Positions 25,137-33,976 of a stretch of 61,820 bases of DNA are shown piece by piece; the first letter of the stretch is position 1; the number at the start of each line of letters is the position of its first letter. The stretch lies in NCBI GenBank assembly GCA_034716155.1, contig JAYEFR010000108.1:1-61820 (forward strand), given 5' to 3'. The notes beneath the pieces are model-generated. The model was given only the letters and a program-made list of their open reading frames with translations, made no database searches and was not told the DNA's origin. The position numbers and the translations under genes are program-made. The DNA comes from JAGGYK01 sp034716155. GTDB taxonomy: Bacteria; Desulfobacterota; Desulfomonilia; UBA1062.

Positions 25137-26633
25137 ATGCGTTCAAAAAACTGGATAAAACGAATAATCTACTTTCAAGAGAAGAAGGTATACAATTTTT
25201 ACACCATACTGATCTTTGCCTTATTTGTGGGAGGTATCCGTACAATAGAAGAGGTTATGCTTGCCTACAGGCAGTACTATCACATAGATGTTATAAATAA
25301 CTGTGTGTTCTATCTCCTTATGATATTCTCCTATACATTAGTTATTACCGTTTCCTCCAGGACCGATTGGAAAAAGGTGATAAATGCCGTACTAATTGGT
25401 GTATTTTTAGGAATTTTTCCTCCTATTATAGATGCTTTTATTTATGGTCTGGGAAATTTCAGGTACTCTTACTTTGTAGGCCTGCCCAGCATCAAAGACT
25501 TTTTTTTCTTTGATTATAAAAAAGGTTTTCCTGTAGGAGAGGGGATCGTGCTGTGGTCAACCATAATCTTTAGTGCCTACTATACCTATATCAAGACATC
25601 TAGTTACAGGAGATCCTTACTGGGTGGGCTAGGGGTATATATAGTTGTCCTTTTGATCTCAGGAATGATTATCCCCACTATTGCCGCAATGGTGACAAAA
25701 AGCATTCCCATGCGTATACCAAACATGGTAGTTACATCTATATTTCAATTGATACCTGTCATTGTTTTTTATCTTGTCCTAAACCCGCAGATATTCACCA
25801 ATCTAGCAAAACGGTGCCTTCACTGCCTCCCTTTTGTCTTACTTACCTTTATGGGGGCTGCTGTCTCTGGTGGGATTAATCCTTTTACCCTCTTTGCAGC
25901 ATTTATGGTCTTCTATGCCGGCCTGGTAACCTTAGTCCAGAATGACTTTTTTGACAAAGAAGAAGACACTCTTTCCGGACGCTATGGCTATGTAACTAGG
26001 CAGGATGTCTTGTTTTTCAATACTACATATCTGATCCTTGTCTTTTTGTTATACAACATCAAGTCAATGGTTTTTCTGCCCTTAGGCCTGCTATACATTG
26101 TCTCTGTTTTATATAATTATGATTTCTACAGGGCAAAAAGATTTTTTCCAGCCAATTACAAGATAGAAGGCATTTGGGGGCTTGGCTCCTTCTTAACCGG
26201 GATTTTCTCCGCGAGATTACCTGTGTTTACCCCAGAGATCGTAGTGTTTGGTTTCTTGATATTTGGGGGCTGGTCTTTGGTGTCCACATTTAAGGACTAT
26301 AAGGATATTGATGCTGATAAGACTGTCGGAAATCAAACAGGATATATCATGCTTATGAAGGCAGGCCTTAGTTTAGAACAGGTACATAAACTGGTTAGTA
26401 CTGTAATCCTTCTATGTTTTGTTGTACCAGCCATATGGTTATTCTTTAAAGGTGTCCATATATTGATCTGTATCCTTTTCTTCTTAGTACCCATGCCTCC
26501 CCTGTGGTACACTCTTTCTCAGCGGCCTTGTGCGGCCACTGTTAGAAACATACTTATTGTAATAAGTATGTATCTCTTTTTACTGTTACTGGTGGTTATA
26601 TCTATCTACCAGAATAACCCTATACCGCGTTGA
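25137..26633 (+). CDS. UbiA-type prenyltransferase-like membrane protein with an extra N-terminal membrane domain
   Basis: 498 residues, largely hydrophobic. The C-terminal half carries both Asp-rich motifs of the UbiA superfamily: NDFFDKEED near residue 264 and KDYKDIDADK near residue 390, so a prenyl-diphosphate-using intramembrane transferase is likely. The N-terminal 220 residues form further spans (RTIEEVMLAYRQYY, FGVGLPSIKDFF-like loops) not found in normal UbiA proteins of about 290 residues. Acceptor unknown; quinone, porphyrin and lipid synthesis are all done by this family. GGAGGGGGG precedes the ATG. It stands alone after the pilus operon. Confidence 0.65.
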   Translation: MRSKNWIKRIIYFQEKKVYNFYTILIFALFVGGIRTIEEVMLAYRQYYHIDVINNCVFYLLMIFSYTLVITVSSRTDWKKVINAVLIGVFLGIFPPIIDAFIYGLGNFRYSYFVGLPSIKDFFFFDYKKGFPVGEGIVLWSTIIFSAYYTYIKTSSYRRSLLGGLGVYIVVLLISGMIIPTIAAMVTKSIPMRIPNMVVTSIFQLIPVIVFYLVLNPQIFTNLAKRCLHCLPFVLLTFMGAAVSGGINPFTLFAAFMVFYAGLVTLVQNDFFDKEEDTLSGRYGYVTRQDVLFFNTTYLILVFLLYNIKSMVFLPLGLLYIVSVLYNYDFYRAKRFFPANYKIEGIWGLGSFLTGIFSARLPVFTPEIVVFGFLIFGGWSLVSTFKDYKDIDADKTVGNQTGYIMLMKAGLSLEQVHKLVSTVILLCFVVPAIWLFFKGVHILICILFFLVPMPPLWYTLSQRPCAATVRNILIVISMYLFLLLLVVISIYQNNPIPR

Positions 26634-26713
26634 TGTGTTAATAAAATAATTGACAAATGTGAAGTATTGGGGTTCCATATTCATATGTGATGAAATATTA
26701 GGGGGAGGGACTA

Positions 26714-27280
26714 ATGTATAAATGGCATTATTGCTTGATTTATTTGTTATACAGTGCAGTGATCATCTGTCTCTGGCAGGAAGACATTCTGGCTCAAGAT
26801 AAAGCAAAAGGAGGTGAACCAATGGATATTGGTATTGCCAGCCCGGCATTTGAACAAGGCTCTATGATACCAGACAAGTATACCTGTAGGGGCAACGACA
26901 TTTCCCCTCCATTAACATGGGAGGGTGTCCCAAAAGGGGCTAAGAGCATCTGCCTTATATGTGATGATCCTGATGCACCTATGGGTACATGGGTCCACTG
27001 GGTTATCTATAACATTCCACCTAATGCAACTGGTTTGCCTGAAGGTATGCCACCAAAGGGAATACTTGAAAATGGCGCAATACAGGGGAGAAACGACTTC
27101 CTCAAGATAGGTTACGGTGGCCCTTGCCCCCCATCCGGTATTCACAGGTATTATTTCAGGATATATGCCTTGGATACAAAACCAGACCTTGAACCGGGTG
27201 CTACCAAAAATGAACTCCTAAACACTATAAAGGGCCACATCTTAGCCCAGGGTCAATTGATGGGCAAATACAAAAAATAG
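26714..27280 (+). CDS. PEBP/YbhB-family protein, probably exported
   Basis: 188 residues. After a hydrophobic N-terminal segment (about 5-22) comes a complete bacterial phosphatidylethanolamine-binding-protein-like domain: FEQGSMIPDKYTCRGNDISP, CDDPDAPMGTWVHWVIYNIP, GYGGPCPPSGIHRYYFRIYA and a GQLMGKY end. The DPDAP and GPCPP motifs line the ligand pocket. The function in bacteria is poorly defined. An internal ATG at 26822 preceded by AGGAGG could start a cytoplasmic form (MDIGIASPAF), an interesting alternative. It is monocistronic. Confidence 0.85.
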   Translation: MYKWHYCLIYLLYSAVIICLWQEDILAQDKAKGGEPMDIGIASPAFEQGSMIPDKYTCRGNDISPPLTWEGVPKGAKSICLICDDPDAPMGTWVHWVIYNIPPNATGLPEGMPPKGILENGAIQGRNDFLKIGYGGPCPPSGIHRYYFRIYALDTKPDLEPGATKNELLNTIKGHILAQGQLMGKYKK

Positions 27281-27427
27281 ACCAGAGACTAAAGACAGGT
27301 TTCCTCCAGTCTTATATGCTATGTCAAGACATTACCATAATTGAAGGAGTTGCATTACCAGTTTGACCTGTCAAAGCACCCGGGCATTTTAATGAATATG
27401 ACATTTCTGGCTGCGAATCAAAAATGA

Positions 27428-28531
27428 TTAGTGGCTGATTATCCTTATGAAGGCAATGTCATCCTTTATTTCAATATCTACATTTGCTATCTGCTGGGTT
27501 TTCAGATTGTTCATAATATCATCAAGATTACCCTTTGTCTTAATAGTATGCCAGAGACGGTGGCCCTCTATTTTGGATATTTTTATTTGAGAAACATTTG
27601 ACATGGCGCTCAGTGCATTTATTATTGATTGGTAAGTATTATAATCACTGATCCCCTCTATACAAATGTACTTTGTCGCAATCTCGGGGGATAGACTTAA
27701 AATTTTGTATGCAATCTTATTCCTTACTGGATCGATAAGAAAATCCGTCATTAAAGAATTCATTTTCTCTGTCTGCAGATCACTCTTGTAAGAGGCAGAC
27801 CACGAACAAAGTTCGCTCCCGCCCGTCTCTATGAGTCTAATATTGAGCACACATGAATATATACTTTTTTCTTCAGGGATATACTCTATGCTACCTGTCA
27901 ATATTAAGTCAGCCCCTAACTCTTCAGCAATCCTGATAGGATCTGAACTATCATAAGGATATCTTTTCGTCTCAGACGGATCTTTAATAACGTTTTCACC
28001 CCATAAAAAAAGCTGGTTGATTAATTGAGATTCGAATGCAGAATATATTTTTTTGCCCGGAATTTTCCACCATTCATAGACATCTTCTTCCTCAATGCCT
28101 TTTGAGGATATCATAGTTATTATCTTTGGTCTGGCAATGCGTGGGACATTCAGGGTCTGTGCACATAGCCACCGCTTTAGATGTTCCTTTTTTAATCTGA
28201 GATCTATAGTAAGCCTTAAAAGGCTATCCTGCTTGAGCTTATCTGTGATTTGGTATTGAGAAATGTCATTTGTACCCCGGTAGGAGAGATAGGAAGGCAA
28301 CGCATTAATCAGGGCATATGTAGAGGACATCGGGACATATTGTAAAGCGCTTATAAGCAATACCTTATTAAACCCGTCGGCAAGAGCTAGATATTCTGCC
28401 TTTGCTATATTGCCATCCTCTATAATACCTATACCCTGAACAACAATGGGGAGCTGCTCTTCTGCCATTGATGGCAGGGGTGCCACAAACAGGATACCAA
28501 ATATTATTGTTGCAAAGAGATACTTTTTCAT
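27428..28531 (-). CDS. Exported FlgT-like protein of unknown function
   Basis: 367 residues with a clear signal peptide (ends PLPSMAEE, about residue 23). The first domain (VVQGIGIIEDGNIAKAEYLA) follows the LPP20/FlgT N-terminal pattern of a strand followed by an alternating helix. The middle AEELGADLILTGSIEYI resembles the FlgT/TolB-N type domain used in outer-membrane assemblies. A weaker C-terminal beta-alpha repeat (LSAMSNVSQIKISKIEG) follows. FlgT forms part of the H-ring at the flagellar outer-membrane bushing, but no flagellar genes are nearby, so this may serve another envelope machine. It overlaps hfq by 4 bp (ATGA), an unusual partner. Confidence 0.6.
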   Translation of the reverse strand: MKKYLFATIIFGILFVAPLPSMAEEQLPIVVQGIGIIEDGNIAKAEYLALADGFNKVLLISALQYVPMSSTYALINALPSYLSYRGTNDISQYQITDKLKQDSLLRLTIDLRLKKEHLKRWLCAQTLNVPRIARPKIITMISSKGIEEEDVYEWWKIPGKKIYSAFESQLINQLFLWGENVIKDPSETKRYPYDSSDPIRIAEELGADLILTGSIEYIPEEKSIYSCVLNIRLIETGGSELCSWSASYKSDLQTEKMNSLMTDFLIDPVRNKIAYKILSLSPEIATKYICIEGISDYNTYQSIINALSAMSNVSQIKISKIEGHRLWHTIKTKGNLDDIMNNLKTQQIANVDIEIKDDIAFIRIISH

Positions 28532-28764
28532 CCCGAAAGAAAATCTTTTAATTTAGAATCCTCTTCAGTAGGTTCTAGAAAGGTTATTGCATGCTTATAC
28601 ACAAGTATCGGCCGATCAGTCTGAAACAAGATACAAAAGGGATCGAAGCTCCTAACAAAACCTTCCATCTTCGCATTATTGATAAGGGTAATTACAACAG
28701 GCACCTTTTCTTTTCTTGCTTGATTCAAGAATTGATCCTGCACGTTAAAGACAACTTTAGTCAT
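28528..28764 (-). CDS. hfq: RNA chaperone Hfq
   Basis: 78 residues from the ATG at 28764, which has AGGAG 7 bp upstream; a longer frame to 28815 has no ribosome site. FNVQDQFLNQARKEKVPVVI is the Sm1 motif region with the proximal-face Gln, and LVYKHAITFLEP is the Sm2 YKHAI motif. Hfq hexamers pair small RNAs with mRNAs. The central part (INNAKMEGFVRSFDPFCILF) departs from the common xNGxxLxGxIxxFDxF pattern. Its stop overlaps the start of a FlgT-like exported protein gene. A promoter is predicted at 28805-28832. Confidence 0.88.
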   Translation of the reverse strand: MTKVVFNVQDQFLNQARKEKVPVVITLINNAKMEGFVRSFDPFCILFQTDRPILVYKHAITFLEPTEEDSKLKDFLSG

Positions 28765-28804
28765 AACAAACTCCTTATAAAAATGTATTGAATTAATATC
28801 ATAC

Positions 28805-28832
28805 ATATTAATCATTAAATAGTTTTATTCAA
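28805..28832 (-). promoter_or_regulatory. Putative sigma-70 promoter for hfq
   Basis: On the minus strand: TTGAAT (28832-28827), a 16-bp spacer and TAATAT (28810-28805), in a very AT-rich region between the divergent hfq and ligA genes. Confidence 0.45.
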
Positions 28833-28928
28833 GCATTTTTTATGTTAAATAAATTTCATTGTAAATTAGCAAATTAATGATGTTTACAAAGAGCACTTAC
28901 CATACATATCAATCCTCAAGGATGATCT

Positions 28929-30938
28929 ATGGCGGGGAAAAAGCCTATAAAACGTATAAAAGAACTTAGAGATCTTATAGAGCATCATAATTATCGCTAC
29001 TATGTCTTGGATGCCCCTGAAATATCTGATGGGTCCTATGATCAACTCATGCAAGAGCTGATTCAGCTCGAAGACGAACACCCTGAACTCATAACATCAA
29101 CCTCACCCACCCAGAGGGTAGGGGGGGCACCATTAAAGGCATTTCCAGCCATGGTCCACAGGATGCCGCTGCTAAGTCTGGATAATGCAATGAATATTCA
29201 AGAATTGAGGGAATTTCACCGAAGGGTGATCAAATGGATAGATGAAGATGCAATAGTATATTGTGGCGAACCGAAATTCGATGGATTGGCTGTGGAACTT
29301 GTCTACGAAAACGGCATCTTTATTCGTGGCGGGACTAGAGGGGATGGCACTACAGGAGAGGATGTAACGCAGAATTTAAAGACCATAAAGAGTATCCCGC
29401 TAAGGTTGATGACAGATCACCCTCCTGGCCTCTTAGAGGTTCGAGGCGAGGTGGTGATGTACAAATCCGAATTTAAGAGGTTAAACAATGAACGGGCTAA
29501 AAAAGGTGAAACACTGTTTGCGAACCCCAGAAATGCAGCAGCCGGATCCTTAAGGCAACTGGGCCCTGTCATAACAGCAGATAGAGCCCTTATGTTCTTT
29601 GCATATGCTCTTCCAGAGCCGGTCTCCCTTGAGATGGACACGCAATCTCAGGCATTAAAGATGCTGTCTTTTCTTGGATTTAAGGTAAACCCTGACATAA
29701 GGGTATGTACGGGAATAGAAGAGGTCATAGATTTTACTGCATATATCCAGGAGAAAAGGGAAGAGTTCCCATATGAGATTGACGGGGTTGTGGTAAAGAT
29801 AGATGCGATAAGACATCAGGATATGCTCGGCGCGAAGGCCAGGGCTCCCAGGTGGGCAATAGCATACAAGTTTGCCCCCACACAGGCCACCTCTATCCTT
29901 AAATATATACATGTTCAGGTAGGCAGAACCGGGGTCATCACCCCTGTGGCCATACTTGAGCCTGTCAAAGTAGGAGGGGTGAGGGTAAGCAGAGCAACCC
30001 TTCATAATGTAGACGAGATCAAACGAAAAGATATACTCATTGGTGATACCATTATAATACAAAGGGCAGGGGATGTAATCCCGGAGATAGTAGGCCCTAT
30101 CAAATCCAAGAGGACAGGCGTAGAGAAGGCCTTTCATATGCCTGATACATGCCCTGTATGCGGGTCAGCCGCAGTGAAAGACGGCGCTGTGTACCGATGT
30201 GTAAATATGTCATGCCCTGCTATTATAAAGAGAAGGATATACCACTTCGCATCTAAAGAGGCTCTTGATATAGATGGCCTCGGGAAAAGGACAATAGACC
30301 AGATAGTAGATAATCTTCAAGTAAGGCATGTATCTGACCTGTATCGATTAAACCACGAAGATCTAATGAAACTAGATGGTTTTGCAGCCCTATCTATTGA
30401 AAACCTTCTCAAATCCATTGAAAAGAGTAAAGATATAGGCTTATCTCGTTTTATATATGCCCTTGGCATTGATCATGTCGGGCAATCCACAGCGCAAGAT
30501 CTAGCTGGTTATTTCGAGACCCTGAAAAAATTCTTGAATGCAGATTATGATACACTTATGACTATACCAAATATAGGAAGTAAGGTGGCTACTTCCATAG
30601 TTGCCTTTTGTAAAGATCAAAAAAACTTAAGAGTTATAGAGGACCTTATATCCCTGGGAATAAGAATAAAAGGCAGCGAAGCCCAGGAGAAAGAGAAGTC
30701 TGTATTTTCTGATAAAAGGATATGCTTTACAGGAACATTAGCATCCATGACCAGATCACAGGCAAAAACAGGGGTAGAAGCCCTTGGCGGACATGTGGTG
30801 AAATCTGTGAGCAAACAGCTGGATTACTTGGTGATTGGCAGGGATCCCGGGTCAAAACTGAAAAAAGCTAACACGCTAAATACAACGATTTTAGATGAGA
30901 ATACTCTTCTTGCGCTACTTAAAGGAGAGAATATATGA
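28929..30938 (+). CDS. ligA: NAD-dependent DNA ligase LigA
   Basis: 669 residues, full length. Domain Ia with YRYYVLDAPEISDGSYD (NAD binding) is followed by the adenylation site K116 in KFDGLAVE, then the OB domain (VQVGRTGVITPVAIL). The four-Cys zinc finger is CPVCGS and CVNMSC, and HhH repeats and a C-terminal BRCT domain (RICFTGTLASM) complete it. It seals nicks in replication and repair. The start at 28929 is the first ATG after the divergent region. Its end overlaps acyP by 4 bp (ATGA). Confidence 0.95.
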   Translation: MAGKKPIKRIKELRDLIEHHNYRYYVLDAPEISDGSYDQLMQELIQLEDEHPELITSTSPTQRVGGAPLKAFPAMVHRMPLLSLDNAMNIQELREFHRRVIKWIDEDAIVYCGEPKFDGLAVELVYENGIFIRGGTRGDGTTGEDVTQNLKTIKSIPLRLMTDHPPGLLEVRGEVVMYKSEFKRLNNERAKKGETLFANPRNAAAGSLRQLGPVITADRALMFFAYALPEPVSLEMDTQSQALKMLSFLGFKVNPDIRVCTGIEEVIDFTAYIQEKREEFPYEIDGVVVKIDAIRHQDMLGAKARAPRWAIAYKFAPTQATSILKYIHVQVGRTGVITPVAILEPVKVGGVRVSRATLHNVDEIKRKDILIGDTIIIQRAGDVIPEIVGPIKSKRTGVEKAFHMPDTCPVCGSAAVKDGAVYRCVNMSCPAIIKRRIYHFASKEALDIDGLGKRTIDQIVDNLQVRHVSDLYRLNHEDLMKLDGFAALSIENLLKSIEKSKDIGLSRFIYALGIDHVGQSTAQDLAGYFETLKKFLNADYDTLMTIPNIGSKVATSIVAFCKDQKNLRVIEDLISLGIRIKGSEAQEKEKSVFSDKRICFTGTLASMTRSQAKTGVEALGGHVVKSVSKQLDYLVIGRDPGSKLKKANTLNTTILDENTLLALLKGENI

Positions 30939-31207
30939 AGGCATTACACCTGATGATATACGGGAGGGTCCAGGGGGTTTGGTTTCGGGCCAGCACTCAA
31001 GAGGTGGCCCGAAAAGAAGGTGTGAGAGGATGGGTAAAAAATACTCAAGATGGTGCTGTAGAGGTTTATGTGGAGGCGGCCCCTGATGCAGTCCAAAGAT
31101 TTTTGCAATGGTGCTATCATGGCCCTGTTGGGGCAAGGGTAGATCATATCGATGTTGAGGAATTTCCATCCCCTGAAGGGATAGAGGGTTTTAAGATAAG
31201 GTACTAA
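30935..31207 (+). CDS. acyP: Acylphosphatase
   Basis: 90 residues. MIYGRVQGVWFRASTQEVAR contains the phosphate cradle and catalytic Arg, and GWVKNTQDGAVEVYVEA includes the catalytic Asn. The length is standard. It hydrolyses acyl phosphates such as carbamoyl or acetyl phosphate. Coupled to ligA by a 4-bp overlap; its stop directly abuts the stop of the oppositely oriented next gene (31208). Confidence 0.92.
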   Translation: MKALHLMIYGRVQGVWFRASTQEVARKEGVRGWVKNTQDGAVEVYVEAAPDAVQRFLQWCYHGPVGARVDHIDVEEFPSPEGIEGFKIRY

Positions 31208-31585
31208 CTATGGTTTGGTCTTCGTCACAACAGTTACCTTGAAATTATCCCTTATAAACAGATTCAAGATAAAGCCTACGACAGACATGATGATTGCTCC
31301 CCTAAGTGCAGCCCAGAAACTATTTACTGTGAAACCCTTGACAACCTCCGATGTTAATAAGATCATTATTGCATTTATCACAAATGTGAATAAACCCAGT
31401 GTCAAGATATTAAGAGGGAGAGTAAGTAAGACCACAATGGGCTTTAAAAATGCGTTTAACAAACCAATTACAAGCGCTGCACCTAACAGTGCCCAGCCAC
31501 TGTCTATGATTATCCCCTTTACAACCCATGCCGCCGCCGCAAGAGCGGCTGTAGAGACTGCCCATTTTAATATGAATCCTCTCAT
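31208..31585 (-). CDS. YvlD/phage-holin-4_2-like membrane protein
   Basis: 125 residues from the ATG at 31585, preceded by AGGAGG. It has four hydrophobic helices. LLGAALVIGLLNAFLKPIVV and LPLNILTLGLFTFVINAIM are the signature of the small YvlD family (holin-4_2 fold), widespread membrane proteins of unknown role, sometimes linked to envelope stress. It is convergent with acyP with no gap between the two stops. Confidence 0.85.
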   Translation of the reverse strand: MRGFILKWAVSTAALAAAAWVVKGIIIDSGWALLGAALVIGLLNAFLKPIVVLLTLPLNILTLGLFTFVINAIMILLTSEVVKGFTVNSFWAALRGAIIMSVVGFILNLFIRDNFKVTVVTKTKP

Positions 31586-31672
31586 GATTCTACCTCCTGC
31601 AGATACAAAGACTATTTTAATAATAAATTCATAAAAAGGCAAGTTATTACATTAACTCACAAAGGAGAGATA

Positions 31673-31882
31673 GTGGCAAGGGAGAACCAATGTTACTGGT
31701 ATCCGGTATGTCCGATAAAATATTTTGTAGAAGAAGGAATGCTTGATCATAAGTGGATAGAAAAATACTGTCTGGGCGACAATAGCAAATGTGTACGCAA
31801 GCAGATGGAGGATAAAGGACAATATCATCCAGACAATATGCTACCTGATGGAAGTATTGATGACAGCCTATTTTTAACTTGA
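31673..31882 (+). CDS. Small Cys-containing conserved protein
   Basis: 69 residues, GTG start with GGAGAG 6 bp upstream. MARENQCYWYPVCPIKYF, later IEKYCLGDNSKCVRKQME and a HPDNMLPDG end. Four Cys (CYWYPVC, C, C) suggest a metal or Fe-S site. Near-identical small proteins with CYWYPVCPIK and LPDG blocks are common in deltaproteobacteria, some labelled as uracil-DNA glycosylase although far too short for one (recalled, not searched). Function unknown. It lies 78 bp before the rpsF operon. Confidence 0.7.
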   Translation: MARENQCYWYPVCPIKYFVEEGMLDHKWIEKYCLGDNSKCVRKQMEDKGQYHPDNMLPDGSIDDSLFLT

Positions 31883-31905
31883 ACATAATATTTTATTGGT
31901 GTATG

Positions 31906-31945
31906 AGGTTCCAACTTCCTTGCTCCATAAGGGGCTGGAAAGACC
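31906..31945 (+). promoter_or_regulatory. Possible S6:S18-binding leader hairpin before rpsF
   Basis: GGTTCCA and TGGAAAGACC can pair across an inner stem GCTCC, ATAA loop, GGGGC just before the rpsF ribosome site. Many bacteria have an autoregulatory S6:S18 leader structure here. The fold was drawn by eye and not compared with the consensus. Confidence 0.35.
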
Positions 31946-31960
31946 ATAAGGGAGGAACGT

Positions 31961-32317
31961 ATGAATTCTTATGAATTGATGTTTATAGTAGATCCTGATG
32001 TCAGTGACGATGCCTTAGAAAAGGTTATTACAAAATTTAAGGATGTCATAACCAAAAATGGTGGTGATGTGCTAAAGGTTGACGATCATGGCATAAAATC
32101 ACTGGCATACAAGATCAATAAGAAACCACAGGGGCATTATTTCTTATGCTTATTCAATGGGCCGGGTGGCTTTATAGTGGAACTGGAAAGAAACTTGAGG
32201 ATTGACGAGAATATAATGAGGTTTGTGGTAACCAGGATCGAAGAAGTAGTAGACAAAGATGATATCAAAGAAGAAGTAGAGGTGGAAGATGTCAGCCAAT
32301 CCTCTAACGAAATTTGA
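31961..32317 (+). CDS. rpsF: 30S ribosomal protein S6
   Basis: 118 residues. MNSYELMFIVDPDVSDD, a KSLAYKINKKPQGHYF strand pair and RNLRIDENIMRFVVTRI are typical S6, followed by an acidic Glu/Asp-rich tail. It binds S18 in the platform of the 30S subunit. GGGAGGAAC precedes the ATG. First gene of rpsF-rpsR-DUF2232-rplI-dnaB. Confidence 0.95.
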   Translation: MNSYELMFIVDPDVSDDALEKVITKFKDVITKNGGDVLKVDDHGIKSLAYKINKKPQGHYFLCLFNGPGGFIVELERNLRIDENIMRFVVTRIEEVVDKDDIKEEVEVEDVSQSSNEI

Positions 32318-32332
32318 GGAGGCAAAAGAATA

Positions 32333-32602
32333 ATGGCAGAGAAGAGGAGATTTAATTCCAACGCAAAACCAAGATCAAGATTTAGGTCTTATTATAAAAA
32401 AAAGGTATGCAAATTCTGTGAAGACAAAGATCTCAAGATAGACTACAAAGAGGCTGGAATACTGAAAGAATTTATCACAGAAAGGGGGAAGATACTGCCA
32501 AGACGAATTACAGGTGTATGTTCCAGGCATCAAAGAAGGCTTTCTATTGCTATAAAAAAGGCGCGGATACTAGCTCTGCTTCCATTTACTGTGCACGAAT
32601 AA
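32333..32602 (+). CDS. rpsR: 30S ribosomal protein S18
   Basis: 89 residues. CKFCEDKDLKIDYKEAGIL with two Cys gives the zinc-type S18 variant. LKEFITERGKILPRRITGVC and HQRRLSIAIKKARILALLPF are the family core. Partner of S6 on the 30S platform and substrate of RimI. GAGGAGG lies upstream, 15 bp after rpsF. Confidence 0.95.
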   Translation: MAEKRRFNSNAKPRSRFRSYYKKKVCKFCEDKDLKIDYKEAGILKEFITERGKILPRRITGVCSRHQRRLSIAIKKARILALLPFTVHE

Positions 32603-32606
32603 GATA

Positions 32607-33524
32607 ATGCCTCCCACCCTAAGGGGCAATAAAATTCTACTGGTTTTCAGTAGTATATTTCTCTTTATATGTTTAGTTGTTATTATAATGCCCTATCTGG
32701 CATTGCCTTTAATGCTTTTCTTTCCATCGATGTATTGTGTATGGGTAAAAGGACTCGAGAGGAGATGGAAGCTACTGATAAGCTTGCTGCCTTTTATCAT
32801 GATTATTATACCGGGATTGAAGGCAGGTGTCTTCTTTTATGGATGTATATTGCTATTTAGTATACTCCAATGCAATTGCATACATAGAGATCACATTGGG
32901 CTTTCCATACTGGCGCCTACTTCTCTATTAGTAGGGATATTTCTCCTCATAGTGGCTATCAAGGCGCATGCTCTATCTCTTTCATACTTTGCCATTATAA
33001 CACAGGGCGTTCATTCTATGATGGATCAAATAGCCTTAGTTTATGATCAAGTACTCAGCACAGAGCAGTTGCTAGAGTTTAAGATGAATAGGCCAAATTT
33101 AGAAAATAAAATCACCGGGCTTTTCCCTGCACTTTTAAGTACAGGACTGTCTTTTGTAGCATGGACCAATCTATTGATTGTGGCGAGTATAAAAAAGATT
33201 AGGCTTAGGCAGTGGCAAAACCCTTATTGGCTTGTCTATATCTTTATATGTGCATGTGTGATGATCCTGCTGCCCTTTGATAATTTCAGCATAGTAGGGG
33301 GGAATTTATTGATTATACTGTGTGTGGCATATTTCTTTCACGGGATGTCTATAGTAGGCTACTTTTTGCATTCAATGGGGTGGGGTTATTTCATAAAAGG
33401 ATTCATTTATATATTGATCTTAAGTCAAATATATATAATGATTGTTGTAGTAGGGTTTGGGTTGTTCGATACATGGTTTGATTTTAGGAAAAGGATAAAA
33501 CCTACAAGGAGAGATAAACTATGA
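32607..33524 (+). CDS. DUF2232/YybS-like membrane protein
   Basis: 305 residues with about eight hydrophobic segments. It lies between rpsR and rplI, the position in which deltaproteobacteria and Firmicutes carry YybS-like (DUF2232) proteins. The end, HGMSIVGYFLHSMGWGYFIK and GLFDTWFDFRK, agrees with that family. The function is unknown, and its conserved place in a ribosomal protein operon is unexplained. The start (ATG 32607) is 4 bp after rpsR; the stop overlaps rplI by 4 bp. Confidence 0.75.
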   Translation: MPPTLRGNKILLVFSSIFLFICLVVIIMPYLALPLMLFFPSMYCVWVKGLERRWKLLISLLPFIMIIIPGLKAGVFFYGCILLFSILQCNCIHRDHIGLSILAPTSLLVGIFLLIVAIKAHALSLSYFAIITQGVHSMMDQIALVYDQVLSTEQLLEFKMNRPNLENKITGLFPALLSTGLSFVAWTNLLIVASIKKIRLRQWQNPYWLVYIFICACVMILLPFDNFSIVGGNLLIILCVAYFFHGMSIVGYFLHSMGWGYFIKGFIYILILSQIYIMIVVVGFGLFDTWFDFRKRIKPTRRDKL

Positions 33525-33973
33525 GATTGATTTTATTAGAAAATATAGAAGGACTAGGCAACATAGGAGAGGAAGTAAGGGTCAAAGATGGTCATGCAAG
33601 AAATTTTCTTATACCAAAGGGTAAGGCGATGGAGGCCACAGAATCCAATGCCAAGACATTTAAGGACAAGTATCATACACAAATAAAGAAAGAGGCAAAG
33701 ACAAGGGGGGAGGCCAATGTGCTGGCAGAAACACTAAGCTCTACCACCCTAAACTTTGATGCGAAGGCCGGCCGGGAAGGCAAATTATTTGGCTCTATCA
33801 CTTCTTCTAATATCTATGAGGCCCTAAAAGAAAAGGGGTTTGAGATAGATAAGAAGAAGATAATCATGAAAGAACCTATCCGTCACATAGGATCCCATGA
33901 AATCGCTATAAAGCTTTATACAAATATAGCAGCGACCATAAAGGTGGAAGTCAATGCAGAGACAGAGGTGTAA
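33521..33973 (+). CDS. rplI: 50S ribosomal protein L9
   Basis: 150 residues. MRLILLENIEGLGNIGEEVR and VKDGHARNFLIPKGKAMEAT form the N-domain that binds 23S rRNA. A long central helix and the C-domain (GKLFGSITSSNIYEALKEKG) complete it. ATGA overlap with the previous gene. Confidence 0.95.
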   Translation: MRLILLENIEGLGNIGEEVRVKDGHARNFLIPKGKAMEATESNAKTFKDKYHTQIKKEAKTRGEANVLAETLSSTTLNFDAKAGREGKLFGSITSSNIYEALKEKGFEIDKKKIIMKEPIRHIGSHEIAIKLYTNIAATIKVEVNAETEV

Positions 33974-33976
33974 AGT

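Noticed and set aside
31879..31907. Sigma-70 promoter TTGAAC/TATGAG before rpsF
   Set aside because: The implied transcript start would fall inside the leader hairpin and the -10 is weak.
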